From a bacterium (GTDB lineage: Bacteria > Patescibacteriota > Minisyncoccia > Moranbacterales > DUUL01): a stretch of 14,754 nucleotides of DNA. Positions 1 through 6,460 of this stretch are shown in pieces; position 1 is the stretch's first letter, and each line of letters begins with the position of its first letter. The position numbers and the translations under genes are program-made. The notes beneath the pieces are model-generated. The model saw only the letters and a list, made by a program, of their open reading frames with translations. It searched no databases and was not told the DNA's origin. The DNA lies in contig DAOUPS010000013.1 of NCBI GenBank assembly GCA_030626045.1, positions 1 through 14,754 on the forward strand, in the 5' to 3' direction.

Positions 1-92
1 CCGGAAACTGGGAATGGACTTGCGAGGAAACAGGAGGAAGTGATTTTTGTGAAGCAAAAAGATCCCGCGGTTGGAAAGAGGTTGTTATGTAG
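1..92 (+). CDS. C-terminal fragment of a W-x-W-x-C repeat surface protein (partial)
   Basis: The third plus-strand frame is open from the window edge to a TAG at 90-92. Its 29 visible residues begin GNWEWTCEETGGSDFCEA, with alternating Trp followed by Cys, Gly-Gly and a second Cys. From memory, this G-x-W-x-W-x-C ... G-G ... C pattern is a short repeat unit found near the C-termini of very large secreted proteins in Patescibacteria and related groups. The gene start and most of the protein lie outside the window. A strong terminator follows 35 bp downstream, which fits a genuine gene end. Another plus-strand frame is open across the same bases and on past the terminator hairpin into the antisense of hpf, so it is less likely. 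The function is not known; a cell-surface location is inferred from the motif alone. Confidence 0.55.
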   Translation, partial: GNWEWTCEETGGSDFCEAKRSRGWKEVVM

Positions 93-126
93 GGAATTTA
101 TCCGCTTAAAATGGAAAATTAGAGAA

Positions 127-173
127 ACAAAAAACGAGTCTTCACTGGATAGAGTGTCGGACTCGTTTTTTGT
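127..173. terminator. Bidirectional intrinsic terminator
   Basis: The arms 127-140 and 160-173 pair perfectly over 14 bp (core cgagtc / gactcg flanked by A-run and T-run). A further CACT/AGTG pairing (143-146 with 153-156) lies inside the loop. Because the core is flanked by A's on the left and T's on the right, the hairpin gives a U-tract on both strands. It can therefore end the plus-strand surface-protein gene and the minus-strand hpf transcript, which converge here. Confidence 0.85.
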
Positions 174-228
174 TTTTACATTTTCGTATTATTTTCACAA
201 AACTATAGTAAACTCATTCGATTTTTTG

Positions 229-564
229 TTATTCCGCTCGCATATTCTTCTTTTTGTGGCGTACCGTATCCCTTATTTTTTCATTCTGTCTTCTTATCTG
301 CTTCATCAGTGCTTCTTCGATCATGTCTATTGCTTTAAATAAATCATTATTATTCTTTTGCACGCGAAACGATTTTTTCGGAGTTACGATTGTTACCGAA
401 ACAGTCCACATCTTCCGCTTGTTCTGATCCAATTCGATATTGGCTTTAACTTCATCCGGATCTTCTTTTCTCAATAATCTGTTTACTTTAAATATCTTTC
501 GTTTGATATACTCTGCTTCGCGCTCGCTTATCTTTGTTGTCTCAGCAAAATAATGTACGTCCAT
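229..564 (-). CDS. hpf: Ribosome hibernation-promoting factor, short form (HPF/RaiA, S30AE family)
   Basis: A 111-residue protein of the ribosomal S30AE (sigma-54 modulation) family, close in length to short HPF and YfiA/RaiA and lacking the C-terminal dimerisation extension of long HPF. Visible family features are the basic helix 1 (about residues 12-32), the beta strands at 38-47 and 51-61 and the signature C-terminal helix DLFKAIDMIEEALMKQIRRQ (74-93), followed by a Lys/Arg-rich tail. By homology it binds the 30S decoding region and keeps ribosomes inactive during stress or starvation. The ATG at 562-564 is the first in frame; no clear Shine-Dalgarno site precedes it. The gene is monocistronic, ended by the terminator at 127-173, and its upstream region is occupied by a MITE-like element. 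The family call is firm; the stress role is inferred from the family. Confidence 0.9.
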   Translation of the reverse strand: MDVHYFAETTKISEREAEYIKRKIFKVNRLLRKEDPDEVKANIELDQNKRKMWTVSVTIVTPKKSFRVQKNNNDLFKAIDMIEEALMKQIRRQNEKIRDTVRHKKKNMRAE

Positions 565-609
565 GGCGTATGTTCGTTAATTTTTAACAAGACCTTTAAA
601 AACTGGAAA

Positions 610-640
610 ATTATATTCATATACATAAGACCTTTTGCAA
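610..640 (-). promoter_or_regulatory. Possible hpf promoter using the end of the MITE-like element
   Basis: On the minus strand a perfect TATAAT lies at 610-615, about 46 bp before the hpf ATG. The nearest -35-like hexamer is TTGCAA at 635-640, inside the inverted-repeat end of the element at 628-786, with a 19-bp spacer (two longer than ideal). Such AT-rich DNA gives TATAAT by chance, so this is only a candidate. Confidence 0.3.
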
Positions 641-786
641 AATAAGATTCGTCGCGAAATTTTCAAATTTTGCGCAGAATTATTTATAAATTTTTGAGCT
701 TATACAGCTGTATAGGCGAAAAAATTTAGAAAGAATTATGCCAAAATTTGGGAATTGCAGCAGAAAAATTATTTTGCAAAAGGTCT
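628..786. mobile_element. MITE-like palindromic element, 159 bp
   Basis: Perfect 18-bp terminal inverted repeats, AGACCTTTTGCAAAATAA at 628-645 and its reverse complement at 769-786. The arms stay partly complementary inward (shared CAAATTTTG and AAATTTTT blocks). A perfect 14-bp palindrome (TATACAGCTGTATA, 701-714) sits at the exact centre, so the whole element can fold into one long imperfect hairpin. The trinucleotide ATA flanks both ends (625-627 and 787-789), a possible target duplication. There is no coding capacity. These are the traits of a non-autonomous element mobilised by a transposase in trans; the parent family cannot be named from the sequence. Confidence 0.7.
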
Positions 787-821
787 ATAGATACAACATC
801 ACAAAACTACATTGTCGTTTT

Positions 822-888
822 CACCTGCCATCGTGCCGGATTGGCTCCGGCGGGAATCCAGTTTTTCTGTCATCCTCAAATCACTGGA
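822..888. repeat. Relic of a hairpin-forming dispersed repeat
   Basis: This stretch contains GCCGGA/TCCGGC (835-840 with 846-851), the alternative GGATT/AATCC pairing (838-842 with 855-859) and TCCAGT/ACTGGA (857-862 with 883-888). The GC-rich 'CCGGCGGGAATCCAG' wording resembles intergenic repeats often seen in many copies in Patescibacteria; that resemblance is from memory. Only one copy is visible in the window. Apart from this and the element at 628-786, the gene-free stretch 565-1021 shows nothing else that I can support. Confidence 0.4.
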
Positions 889-1021
889 AGCTTAGAGAGA
901 CCACTGTGGTTTTTTAGGCGATTGTTCCGAGTTCTTATTCTGTGCGGTAGAAACTGAAAATTTTATAAGATTCAACTGAAATCATGGAATTGCAATGAAA
1001 AGGACATTGAGGAACAGCTTT

Positions 1022-1972
1022 CTATATAACCAGCTGTATTTCTTCCCTTAGCTGGACCCCAAATTCATTACGCACTTTCATTTTAATGAGGCTGATTAGA
1101 ATAATTACATCCTCCGCGGTTGCTTTTCCCAGATTAATAATAAAATTGGCTTGTTTTTCGCTAATCACTGCATCGCCGATTCTCTTGCCTTTGAGGCCGC
1201 ATCGCTCGATCAGCCATCCGGCAGGAACCTTGTTTGTCCGGCACTTTACTTCCCTGTCATGTTCAAACGCTTTGCGAACATCTTCGGAAACAACAGGATT
1301 TTTGAAGACAGATCCCGCAGAAGGAAATTTTGCCAAGGATGGCTGTTCCTTTTTTCTGTGACTCGCGTATTCAAGAACTTTTCTCTCTATTTCAAGCTTA
1401 GTCCCTTTTGATAAATTAATTTCGCAATCCCAAATTATATGATCTTTATTTTCTTTGAACAGGCTGTTGCGATAGCTAAAGCGGCAATCGTCACAAGATA
1501 TTTCCACTAAATCACTCCAATCTGATCTTTCACGATCAACGGTGCGAACAATTGATACGTGATCTTTCATTTCTGAGCCAAACGCCCCCGCGTTTCCATA
1601 TATCGCGCCGCCAACCAGTCCCGGCACTCCCACGGCCCATTCCAGCCCGGTTAAACTATTTTTTATTGAAAACGCAACTAATTTTGAAAGTGGTGTACCG
1701 GCACCGCTTTGAATGGCATATTTTCCGGATATTTCTTGCTTGAGCGATACTGCGTCATTTTGAATTTTGATCACAAGGCCGTTAAAGCCTTGATCAGAAA
1801 ATAAAATATTGCTCCCTCCTCCTAAAATAAACGTTTTAATTTTGTTCGACACCGCAAATTGCTGTGCCTCCGCAAGGTCATCAATATTTTCTACAGCACA
1901 AAAATATTGAGCCGGTCCGCCAATTTTAAACGTTGTCATTTCTTTTAACGGCACACTTTTTTTGATTTCCAT
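1022..1972 (-). CDS. murB: UDP-N-acetylenolpyruvoylglucosamine reductase MurB
   Basis: Flavoenzyme that reduces UDP-GlcNAc-enolpyruvate to UDP-MurNAc with NADPH, the second committed step of cytoplasmic peptidoglycan precursor synthesis. The 316 residues show the FAD-binding domain with GGGSNIL (51-57), the GVPGLVGGAIYGNAGA stretch (115-130) and the C-terminal domain. Expected catalytic residues are all present: Tyr167-Arg168 in FSYRNS, Ser221 in GSVFKNP, and a Glu near the C-terminus (Glu311 in LREEIQ). PAGWLIERCGLKGKRIGDA (250-268) is also typical. The length and the compact substrate-binding region suggest the type II (Gram-positive-like) class. The ATG at 1970-1972 lies 4 bp after the stop of the glycosyltransferase gene, so the two are surely co-transcribed. 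The enzyme appears intact, implying that the cell makes its own peptidoglycan. Confidence 0.95.
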   Translation of the reverse strand: MEIKKSVPLKEMTTFKIGGPAQYFCAVENIDDLAEAQQFAVSNKIKTFILGGGSNILFSDQGFNGLVIKIQNDAVSLKQEISGKYAIQSGAGTPLSKLVAFSIKNSLTGLEWAVGVPGLVGGAIYGNAGAFGSEMKDHVSIVRTVDRERSDWSDLVEISCDDCRFSYRNSLFKENKDHIIWDCEINLSKGTKLEIERKVLEYASHRKKEQPSLAKFPSAGSVFKNPVVSEDVRKAFEHDREVKCRTNKVPAGWLIERCGLKGKRIGDAVISEKQANFIINLGKATAEDVIILISLIKMKVRNEFGVQLREEIQLVI

Positions 1973-1976
1973 GCCT

Positions 1977-3119
1977 TTATGCTTCTTTTATTGCTAATAA
2001 AGTATTTTTCGCGCATTTTTCCCATGAAAACCGCTTTATCCTCTCCAGTCCCCTTTTCACCATTTTCTCCTTCATTGTACGACGTTTCAGAATGTTTTGC
2101 AAAATACGAGCCAGCTCATGGTCGTCCAAAGAAGAAAATTTCATAACAGCATCACCGCCAACCTCCGACAAAGAAGAGTTGTCGGCAATAACAACCGGCA
2201 CTTCCGATGCAAAGGCTTCAAGAATTGGAATGCCAAATCCTTCGTATAGAGACGGATACACAAATATTTCCGCTTCTTGATAAAGGCAGGCCAGATCCAT
2301 AAAATCAACTTTACCGGTTCTAATAATATCATGCGTAAAAGAAGAATCATCGATTTTTTGAATAATTTTTTCCGATAACCACGCGGGTTCTCCGGCAAAA
2401 ACAAGCTTTATATCATTAAATTCCTCCTTTCGCTTAATTATTTCAAATGCTTTTAAAAGTGTCGGAAGATTTTTACGAGGCTGGATCGCACCCACATAAA
2501 GCAAGTATCTGTGCTCGTTTTCCGAGTTGGCAATTTTATGCTTTTTCAATACACTTAACAATTTGTCGGAAGAGATCTTTTTCGAAAAAAGCTTTGGGTC
2601 AAAGCCGTGATGAATAACAATAATTTTGTCTTCACGAGTTTTCGGATAAAATTTTAAAATATCCTTTTTTGTCGATTGGGAAATTGCAATTATCTTATCG
2701 GCATGCCTAATGGCCGTTTCGGTGAAGAAATTCAATTTTAAAATATCCTTTTGAGGAAAGTGCCCGGAAAATATCTTAAAAGCAAGATCGTGGATCGTTA
2801 CGATATATTTCGTTTTCTTCGGACCGATAAACGGTATCTGTTGAATCGGCATCCAGCACTTGTGCGGATGTTCGGCACGCAGTTCGTAGGCAAAACGAGT
2901 TTGCGTCCACCACCAAGGATATGGAATCTTTCGGTCAATATAGTTTTGGTAGAGAACCGGTCTTAACGCTTTGTTAAAATTTCTTTTATGATAAAGATAA
3001 AATGCGCTTTCACTATCAAAACTGCCAAACCAGTCAAGCATGTTTTTTATGTAAACACGCGTCCCATCGATCCTGTTATAGTCCAGATCCGCACAGTCTA
3101 TGGCAATTTTCATGATCAT
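1977..3119 (-). CDS. GT4-family (GT-B fold) glycosyltransferase
   Basis: A retaining glycosyltransferase of group 1 (GT4), 380 residues. The N-terminal half has the MKIAID strand, VTIHDLAFKIF (107-117) and AISQSTKKDI (145-154), typical of the acceptor domain. The C-terminal half has the donor-site motifs: YVGAIQPRKNL (208-218, with Arg215 and Lys216 expected to contact phosphates) and the EX7E element EGFGIPILE (Glu293 and Glu301). It probably transfers a hexose or a deoxysugar from a nucleotide sugar to a lipid-linked or cell-wall glycan on the inner membrane face; donor and acceptor cannot be read from the sequence. The start is ambiguous: ATG at 3117-3119 or the third codon ATG at 3111-3113, which fits the family N-terminus better. 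Neither has a ribosome-binding site. It is first in an operon with murB, which hints at an envelope glycan role. Confidence 0.9.
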   Translation of the reverse strand: MIMKIAIDCADLDYNRIDGTRVYIKNMLDWFGSFDSESAFYLYHKRNFNKALRPVLYQNYIDRKIPYPWWWTQTRFAYELRAEHPHKCWMPIQQIPFIGPKKTKYIVTIHDLAFKIFSGHFPQKDILKLNFFTETAIRHADKIIAISQSTKKDILKFYPKTREDKIIVIHHGFDPKLFSKKISSDKLLSVLKKHKIANSENEHRYLLYVGAIQPRKNLPTLLKAFEIIKRKEEFNDIKLVFAGEPAWLSEKIIQKIDDSSFTHDIIRTGKVDFMDLACLYQEAEIFVYPSLYEGFGIPILEAFASEVPVVIADNSSLSEVGGDAVMKFSSLDDHELARILQNILKRRTMKEKMVKRGLERIKRFSWEKCAKNTLLAIKEA

Positions 3120-3125
3120 AGTTAA

Positions 3126-3285
3126 GGGACTGTTACCAAACCAACTCCTACCAAAAATTGTTAATTTTACATACAGCTTCGAAAAAAATTATTACCTATG
3201 CTAATGCATAACTAAGAATTTTATTTCTTCGCTGTGTATAAAATTTCCTAATTTTTGCCAACGAAGCTGGTTTGGAAACAATCCC
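3126..3285. mobile_element. Second MITE-like palindromic element, 160 bp
   Basis: The left end reads GGGACTGTTACCAAACC (3126-3142) and the reverse complement of the right end reads GGGATTGTTTCCAAACC (3269-3285), 15 of 17 identical. Complementarity continues inward through AAAAATT, ATTTTA and ACAG blocks and closes on TATGC-TAAT-GCATA (3197-3210) at the centre, giving a long imperfect hairpin. It fills nearly all of the gap between the GT4 start and the tatD stop. A 9-bp direct repeat TAAGGGACT occurs at 3123-3131 and 3288-3296, but the right copy is not flush with the end, so no clean target duplication can be claimed. No coding capacity. Its ends differ from those of the element at 628-786. 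Confidence 0.6.
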
Positions 3286-3303
3286 AATAAGGGACTATCC
3301 CTG

Positions 3304-4095
3304 TCATAAGGATAAATTAAAAAAGCTGCACGCGTTATCGTCAGTTATCCGCTCGAGACTTTCCATTGTTACTTCTTTAATTTTCGAAATTTTTTCAATA
3401 ACATATTTTACGTAAAGAGGCTCATTGCGCTTTCCTCTTACCGGAACCGGAGCCAAAAACGGGCAATCAGTTTCAACCATGATCCTTCCCAATGGGATCA
3501 TTTTGATAACTTTGAATATTTCAGCATCCTCTTTCTTGGGAAATGTTATGTTTCCTGTAAAAGAAAAAGTTAAATTTTTTAATGATAAAAATCCTTCAGT
3601 CTGTAAAGTATTTCCACTATAACAATGCACAACAACCTTCATGTTTTTGTATTCGTCTTGTGAAATGATCTCAAGTAGGTCTTCGTACGCATTACGGCAA
3701 TGAATAACAACCGGTAAATCCGTCTTTTTAGCAATTTTTAGCTGCCGTATGAATAATTCTTTTTGTTGTTCTTTATTTTTTTTGTTGTGGAAATAATCCA
3801 GACCGACCTCCCCGATGGCCACGACTTTCTTGTTTTGAATGGCATGTTCTTTAAGTGCGTCAGCTCTTTTTTTTAGCATTTCACTTAACTTATTATTCGC
3901 ACTATGAGGATGATAGCCAATAGCACAGAAAATGTTTTTGAAATTCCTAGCAAGCTCAAGTGTTGACACGATTGTTTCTCCGTCAACTCCAATATTAACA
4001 ATGGCTTTCCCTCCCTTGCTAAAAAACCGCGCTATCACCTCATCGCGGTCTTTATCATAATTCATAAAATCCAAATGTGAGTGCGTGTCGATCAT
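3304..4095 (-). CDS. tatD: TatD/YcfH-family metal-dependent hydrolase (3'-5' DNase)
   Basis: A 263-residue TIM-barrel amidohydrolase of the TatD family. All metal ligands expected for the family are visible: His5 and His7 (THSH), Glu96 in IGEVGLD, His132 in VIHCRNA, His157 in VVHCYSG and Asp210 in VETDCPFLAP. Length matches the family (about 255-265). Characterised members are Mg-dependent 3'-5' exonucleases implicated in DNA repair and turnover; the exact paralogue is not certain. The ATG at 4093-4095 lies 11 bp after the metG stop, with an AGGT that could serve as ribosome-binding site overlapping that stop. The metG-tatD pairing is a long-conserved gene order in many bacteria, which supports both calls. 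The gene ends in TGA directly beside the palindromic element at 3126-3285. Confidence 0.93.
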   Translation of the reverse strand: MIDTHSHLDFMNYDKDRDEVIARFFSKGGKAIVNIGVDGETIVSTLELARNFKNIFCAIGYHPHSANNKLSEMLKKRADALKEHAIQNKKVVAIGEVGLDYFHNKKNKEQQKELFIRQLKIAKKTDLPVVIHCRNAYEDLLEIISQDEYKNMKVVVHCYSGNTLQTEGFLSLKNLTFSFTGNITFPKKEDAEIFKVIKMIPLGRIMVETDCPFLAPVPVRGKRNEPLYVKYVIEKISKIKEVTMESLERITDDNACSFFNLSL

Positions 4096-4106
4096 AATAG
4101 CGGTAC

Positions 4107-5531
4107 CTATAATCTTGGGAAAAAATGAATTTTGTCTTTTTTTATAAGACTCTCATGAATAGCACTGGAAATACCCGGCATGAACGGCTTAAGCCTTAGC
4201 GCAATATAAAATATGCCCCGCGACAAACCCTCAATACTTTCCCGGAAAGCTTCCTGGTCTGATCTCAACAGTTCCCATGGCTTCTCCTCCTCTATTGTTT
4301 TATCCAAATACCGCACTTGTTTCATGATATCATCCAGTTCGGTTCCTAAGCGCCCTTCTTCTGCTATACTTTTTAAGCCTTTGTTATTAACAAAGGCTTC
4401 TCGTTTTCCTTTGTCAAAGTCAAAAGTATAATCAACTTTTTTGTAAAGCGTTACAACTCTGCTTGTCAGATTTCCAATTCCATTGGCAAGGTCAGCATTA
4501 TACCGCTTATCAAGCCTTTCCCATGTTATATCAGCGTCCTCTCCAAATACGCCAAAACTTAAAAGTAAATATCGGGTCGCATCAGAACCATATCTTGCGG
4601 ACATTTTCAAAGGATCAATAACATTGCCCAAAGATTTGCTCATTTTTTGATTATCAACGGTAATGAATCCGTTAACTAGAACCTTTTCTGAAAACGGAAG
4701 ATCGGCTGCCACAAGCATTGCCTGCCACATGGCAGTTTGCTGCCTTAAATTATCTTTCCCGCAAAATTGGGTAACCGGCCACCATTTTTTGAACATATCC
4801 ATGTCATGCGGCCATCCAATCGCTGAAACATAGCTAACCAGCGCATCAAACCATACATACATTACATGTTCAGGATCTCCCGGGACTTCGATCCCGCAAG
4901 GCATTTTTTCCCTTAGGCGTGAAATGCTAAAGTCTTCGAGCCCTCTGCTTACAAACGCAACAATTTCATTATATCGCTTGGCAGGTTTTATAAAATCGGG
5001 ATTTTGTTTATACAATTGCAATAACTTTTTTTGAAAAACAGAAAGCTTGAAAAAATAATTTTCTTCTTCTATGATCTCAATTTTCTGATTCGGATGATCC
5101 GGGCATTTGCCGTTAATAAGCTCGGAGTCCGTTTTTTCCAATTCACATCCTACACAGTATTTTATCTTGTACTTTTTCTTATAAATAAAGCCGTTTTTAT
5201 CACACGTTTTCCAAAATTCTTGGACAGCTTCAACGTGAAGACCGTCCGTTGTGCGAGTAAACAGATCGTACGCGATATCCAGTTTCTCGCACAACTTTTT
5301 AAAATGGCGGACTTGTTCATCACAGTACTGCTTCGGTTCTTTTCTTTCTTTCTGAGCTTGGCGAAAAATTTTCAAGCCGTGTTCATCAGTGCCGACATTT
5401 AACAGTGTGTCATAACCAAAAAACGAGTAAAGCCGCCTGTATGCATCGGCCATAACAAACTCGCGTGCGTGGGCAATATGCGGCCGCGCGTTTATGTACG
5501 GCAATGTCGTTGTAAAATATTTTCTCTTCAT
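4107..5531 (-). CDS. metG: Methionyl-tRNA synthetase, short form
   Basis: Class I aminoacyl-tRNA synthetase that charges tRNA-Met. The 474 residues hold the Rossmann fold with the HIGH signature as HIAH (18-21), the zinc-binding connective peptide with CVGC (126-129) and CPDH (143-146), and KMSKS (296-300), followed by the alpha-helical anticodon domain. The C-x2-C plus C-x2-H knuckle resembles the Thermus-type enzyme. The C-terminal EMAP/Trbp111-like dimerisation domain of longer MetRSs is missing, as in many reduced bacteria. Two positions are unusual: Ala instead of Gly in HIGH, and GKDNLRQQTAMW (258-269) where most MetRSs read like GKDIxRFHxxxW. The ATG at 5529-5531 overlaps the DUF389 stop by ATGA, so translation is probably coupled. 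The identification is firm. Confidence 0.96.
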   Translation of the reverse strand: MKRKYFTTTLPYINARPHIAHAREFVMADAYRRLYSFFGYDTLLNVGTDEHGLKIFRQAQKERKEPKQYCDEQVRHFKKLCEKLDIAYDLFTRTTDGLHVEAVQEFWKTCDKNGFIYKKKYKIKYCVGCELEKTDSELINGKCPDHPNQKIEIIEEENYFFKLSVFQKKLLQLYKQNPDFIKPAKRYNEIVAFVSRGLEDFSISRLREKMPCGIEVPGDPEHVMYVWFDALVSYVSAIGWPHDMDMFKKWWPVTQFCGKDNLRQQTAMWQAMLVAADLPFSEKVLVNGFITVDNQKMSKSLGNVIDPLKMSARYGSDATRYLLLSFGVFGEDADITWERLDKRYNADLANGIGNLTSRVVTLYKKVDYTFDFDKGKREAFVNNKGLKSIAEEGRLGTELDDIMKQVRYLDKTIEEEKPWELLRSDQEAFRESIEGLSRGIFYIALRLKPFMPGISSAIHESLIKKDKIHFFPRL

Positions 5532-6271
5532 GAGTCTATCTTTTTGGAGTTACAAAGCATTTCTTCTTCCTCGCGCAATTCTTGCTCTACTTTTTGCTTG
5601 GAAATATAGAAACGCGACAAGGCAAAAACAAGCAGTGATGATAATATTATGCCGCATAAGCTGAAAAAGAACTGCATAAATGATTGATAAAATATTTCCA
5701 GATCGAACATTCTTAGCCCAACCGCGCTCATGGAAAGCGGAGGAATAAGGGCTACAGCGATTGCGGTACCGGCAAGATACTTATGTAATTCAGTGCGAAT
5801 TACCGATAATGCTGCAGCCATTCCTGCCACAAGAGCAACCAGCAATGACTCAAGCGAAACTCCGACGCGTAACATCATTTCTTTATTCATTTGGTCATAC
5901 TCCACCTTATCAAGCAGAAATGCTGTTGCAAATGAAAATACGATCGTATAAGCAACAGAAATAAAAATAACGCGCAGGGAGCGGTAGATCAACTTAAAGT
6001 CCGCCATTCCAATTCCCATGGACACCGAAAGTATCGGTGAAAGCATCGGAGCAATGATCATTCCTCCGATAATAACTGCCGCGTTATCACCCATGATTCC
6101 CAAAGTACATAAGATCGCTGAAATTACTATCATCATAAAATAGCTTTTGCGCGGACTTGATGACTCGATAATTTTTTCGATTGCATCTCTTCGTTCTTGT
6201 TCGGTAATATCACTAAAAAGATTATTCGAAACAGAGCTTGGTTGATCGTTTTGTGTTTTGTTTTGATTCAT
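5528..6271 (-). CDS. DUF389 integral membrane protein
   Basis: A 247-residue polytopic protein with the DUF389 signatures: GIMGDNAAVIIGGMIIAPML (58-77), then an AALSVIRTELHKYLAGTAI stretch (153-171) and VALIPPLSMSAVGL (173-186). Hydrophobic segments lie at about 45-61, 63-83, 101-121, 141-158, 168-186 and 198-219. The N-terminus (1-40) is polar and the C-terminus (224-247) is charged and helical, both probably cytoplasmic. The N-terminal soluble domain of longer DUF389 proteins is absent, so this is the membrane core only. The family has no established biochemical function. It opens an operon with metG (ATGA overlap) and tatD. The ATG at 6269-6271 has no Shine-Dalgarno site and follows a hairpin at 6281-6304 in the leader. 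Confidence 0.88.
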   Translation of the reverse strand: MNQNKTQNDQPSSVSNNLFSDITEQERRDAIEKIIESSSPRKSYFMMIVISAILCTLGIMGDNAAVIIGGMIIAPMLSPILSVSMGIGMADFKLIYRSLRVIFISVAYTIVFSFATAFLLDKVEYDQMNKEMMLRVGVSLESLLVALVAGMAAALSVIRTELHKYLAGTAIAVALIPPLSMSAVGLRMFDLEIFYQSFMQFFFSLCGIILSSLLVFALSRFYISKQKVEQELREEEEMLCNSKKIDS

Positions 6272-6280
6272 GAATTATTA

Positions 6281-6304
6281 TATTATGGGAATGCTCCCAT
6301 TATA
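6281..6304. repeat. Hairpin with TATAAT, leader or promoter of the DUF389-metG-tatD operon
   Basis: The arms 6281-6290 (TATTATGGGA) and 6295-6304 (TCCCATTATA) pair with one mismatch around a 4-base loop. On the minus strand 6299-6304 reads TATAAT, 28 bp before the DUF389 start, so the hairpin would begin at the -10 box and fall in the first transcribed bases. No convincing -35 box lies 16-18 bp upstream. A third copy of the arm, TATAATGGGA, is at 6407-6416 on the plus strand. Confidence 0.4.
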
Positions 6305-6384
6305 GTTAGGTTTCGTTATTATTGGTCTCTGCTATTACCATATCAAAAAATAACCATTTTTTCAACTTGAATAATTTGCCAACA

Positions 6385-6412
6385 TGGCATAAGATACCAT
6401 TAGCCGTATAAT
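6385..6412 (+). promoter_or_regulatory. Candidate promoter of the polysaccharide operon
   Basis: TGGCAT (6385-6390), a 16-bp spacer and a perfect TATAAT (6407-6412) lie 48 bp before the GT2 ATG. The box is the mirror image of the TATAAT at 6299-6304 on the other strand, so the two operons may have divergent promoters with identical TATAATGGGA cores. The transcript would begin within a GGGACTGTTTCCAAG sequence (6413-6427) that matches the ends of the element at 3126-3285. Confidence 0.4.
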
Positions 6413-6460
6413 GGGACTGTTTCCAAGCTAGAACTAAAGTATAGCTGTAATAATTTTTAT

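Noticed and set aside
40..342. 100-residue plus-strand open frame across the terminator and the end of hpf
   Set aside because: It runs through the terminator hairpin and is antisense to hpf in its second half. The third frame, ending at 92, has the better protein signature.
900..916. ACCA-CTG-TGGT followed by T6 as a plus-strand terminator
   Set aside because: The stem is only 4 bp and there is no plus-strand gene upstream for it to end; likely part of the repeat debris.
748..957. 69-residue plus-strand open frame
   Set aside because: It starts inside the palindromic element and crosses the dispersed-repeat relic; such frames recur wherever the repeat does and show no protein family features.
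3290..3302. AGGGA-CTA-TCCCT hairpin after the tatD stop as a terminator
   Set aside because: Five-bp stem with no T-tract on either strand; more likely linked to the repeated GGGACT ends of the neighbouring element.
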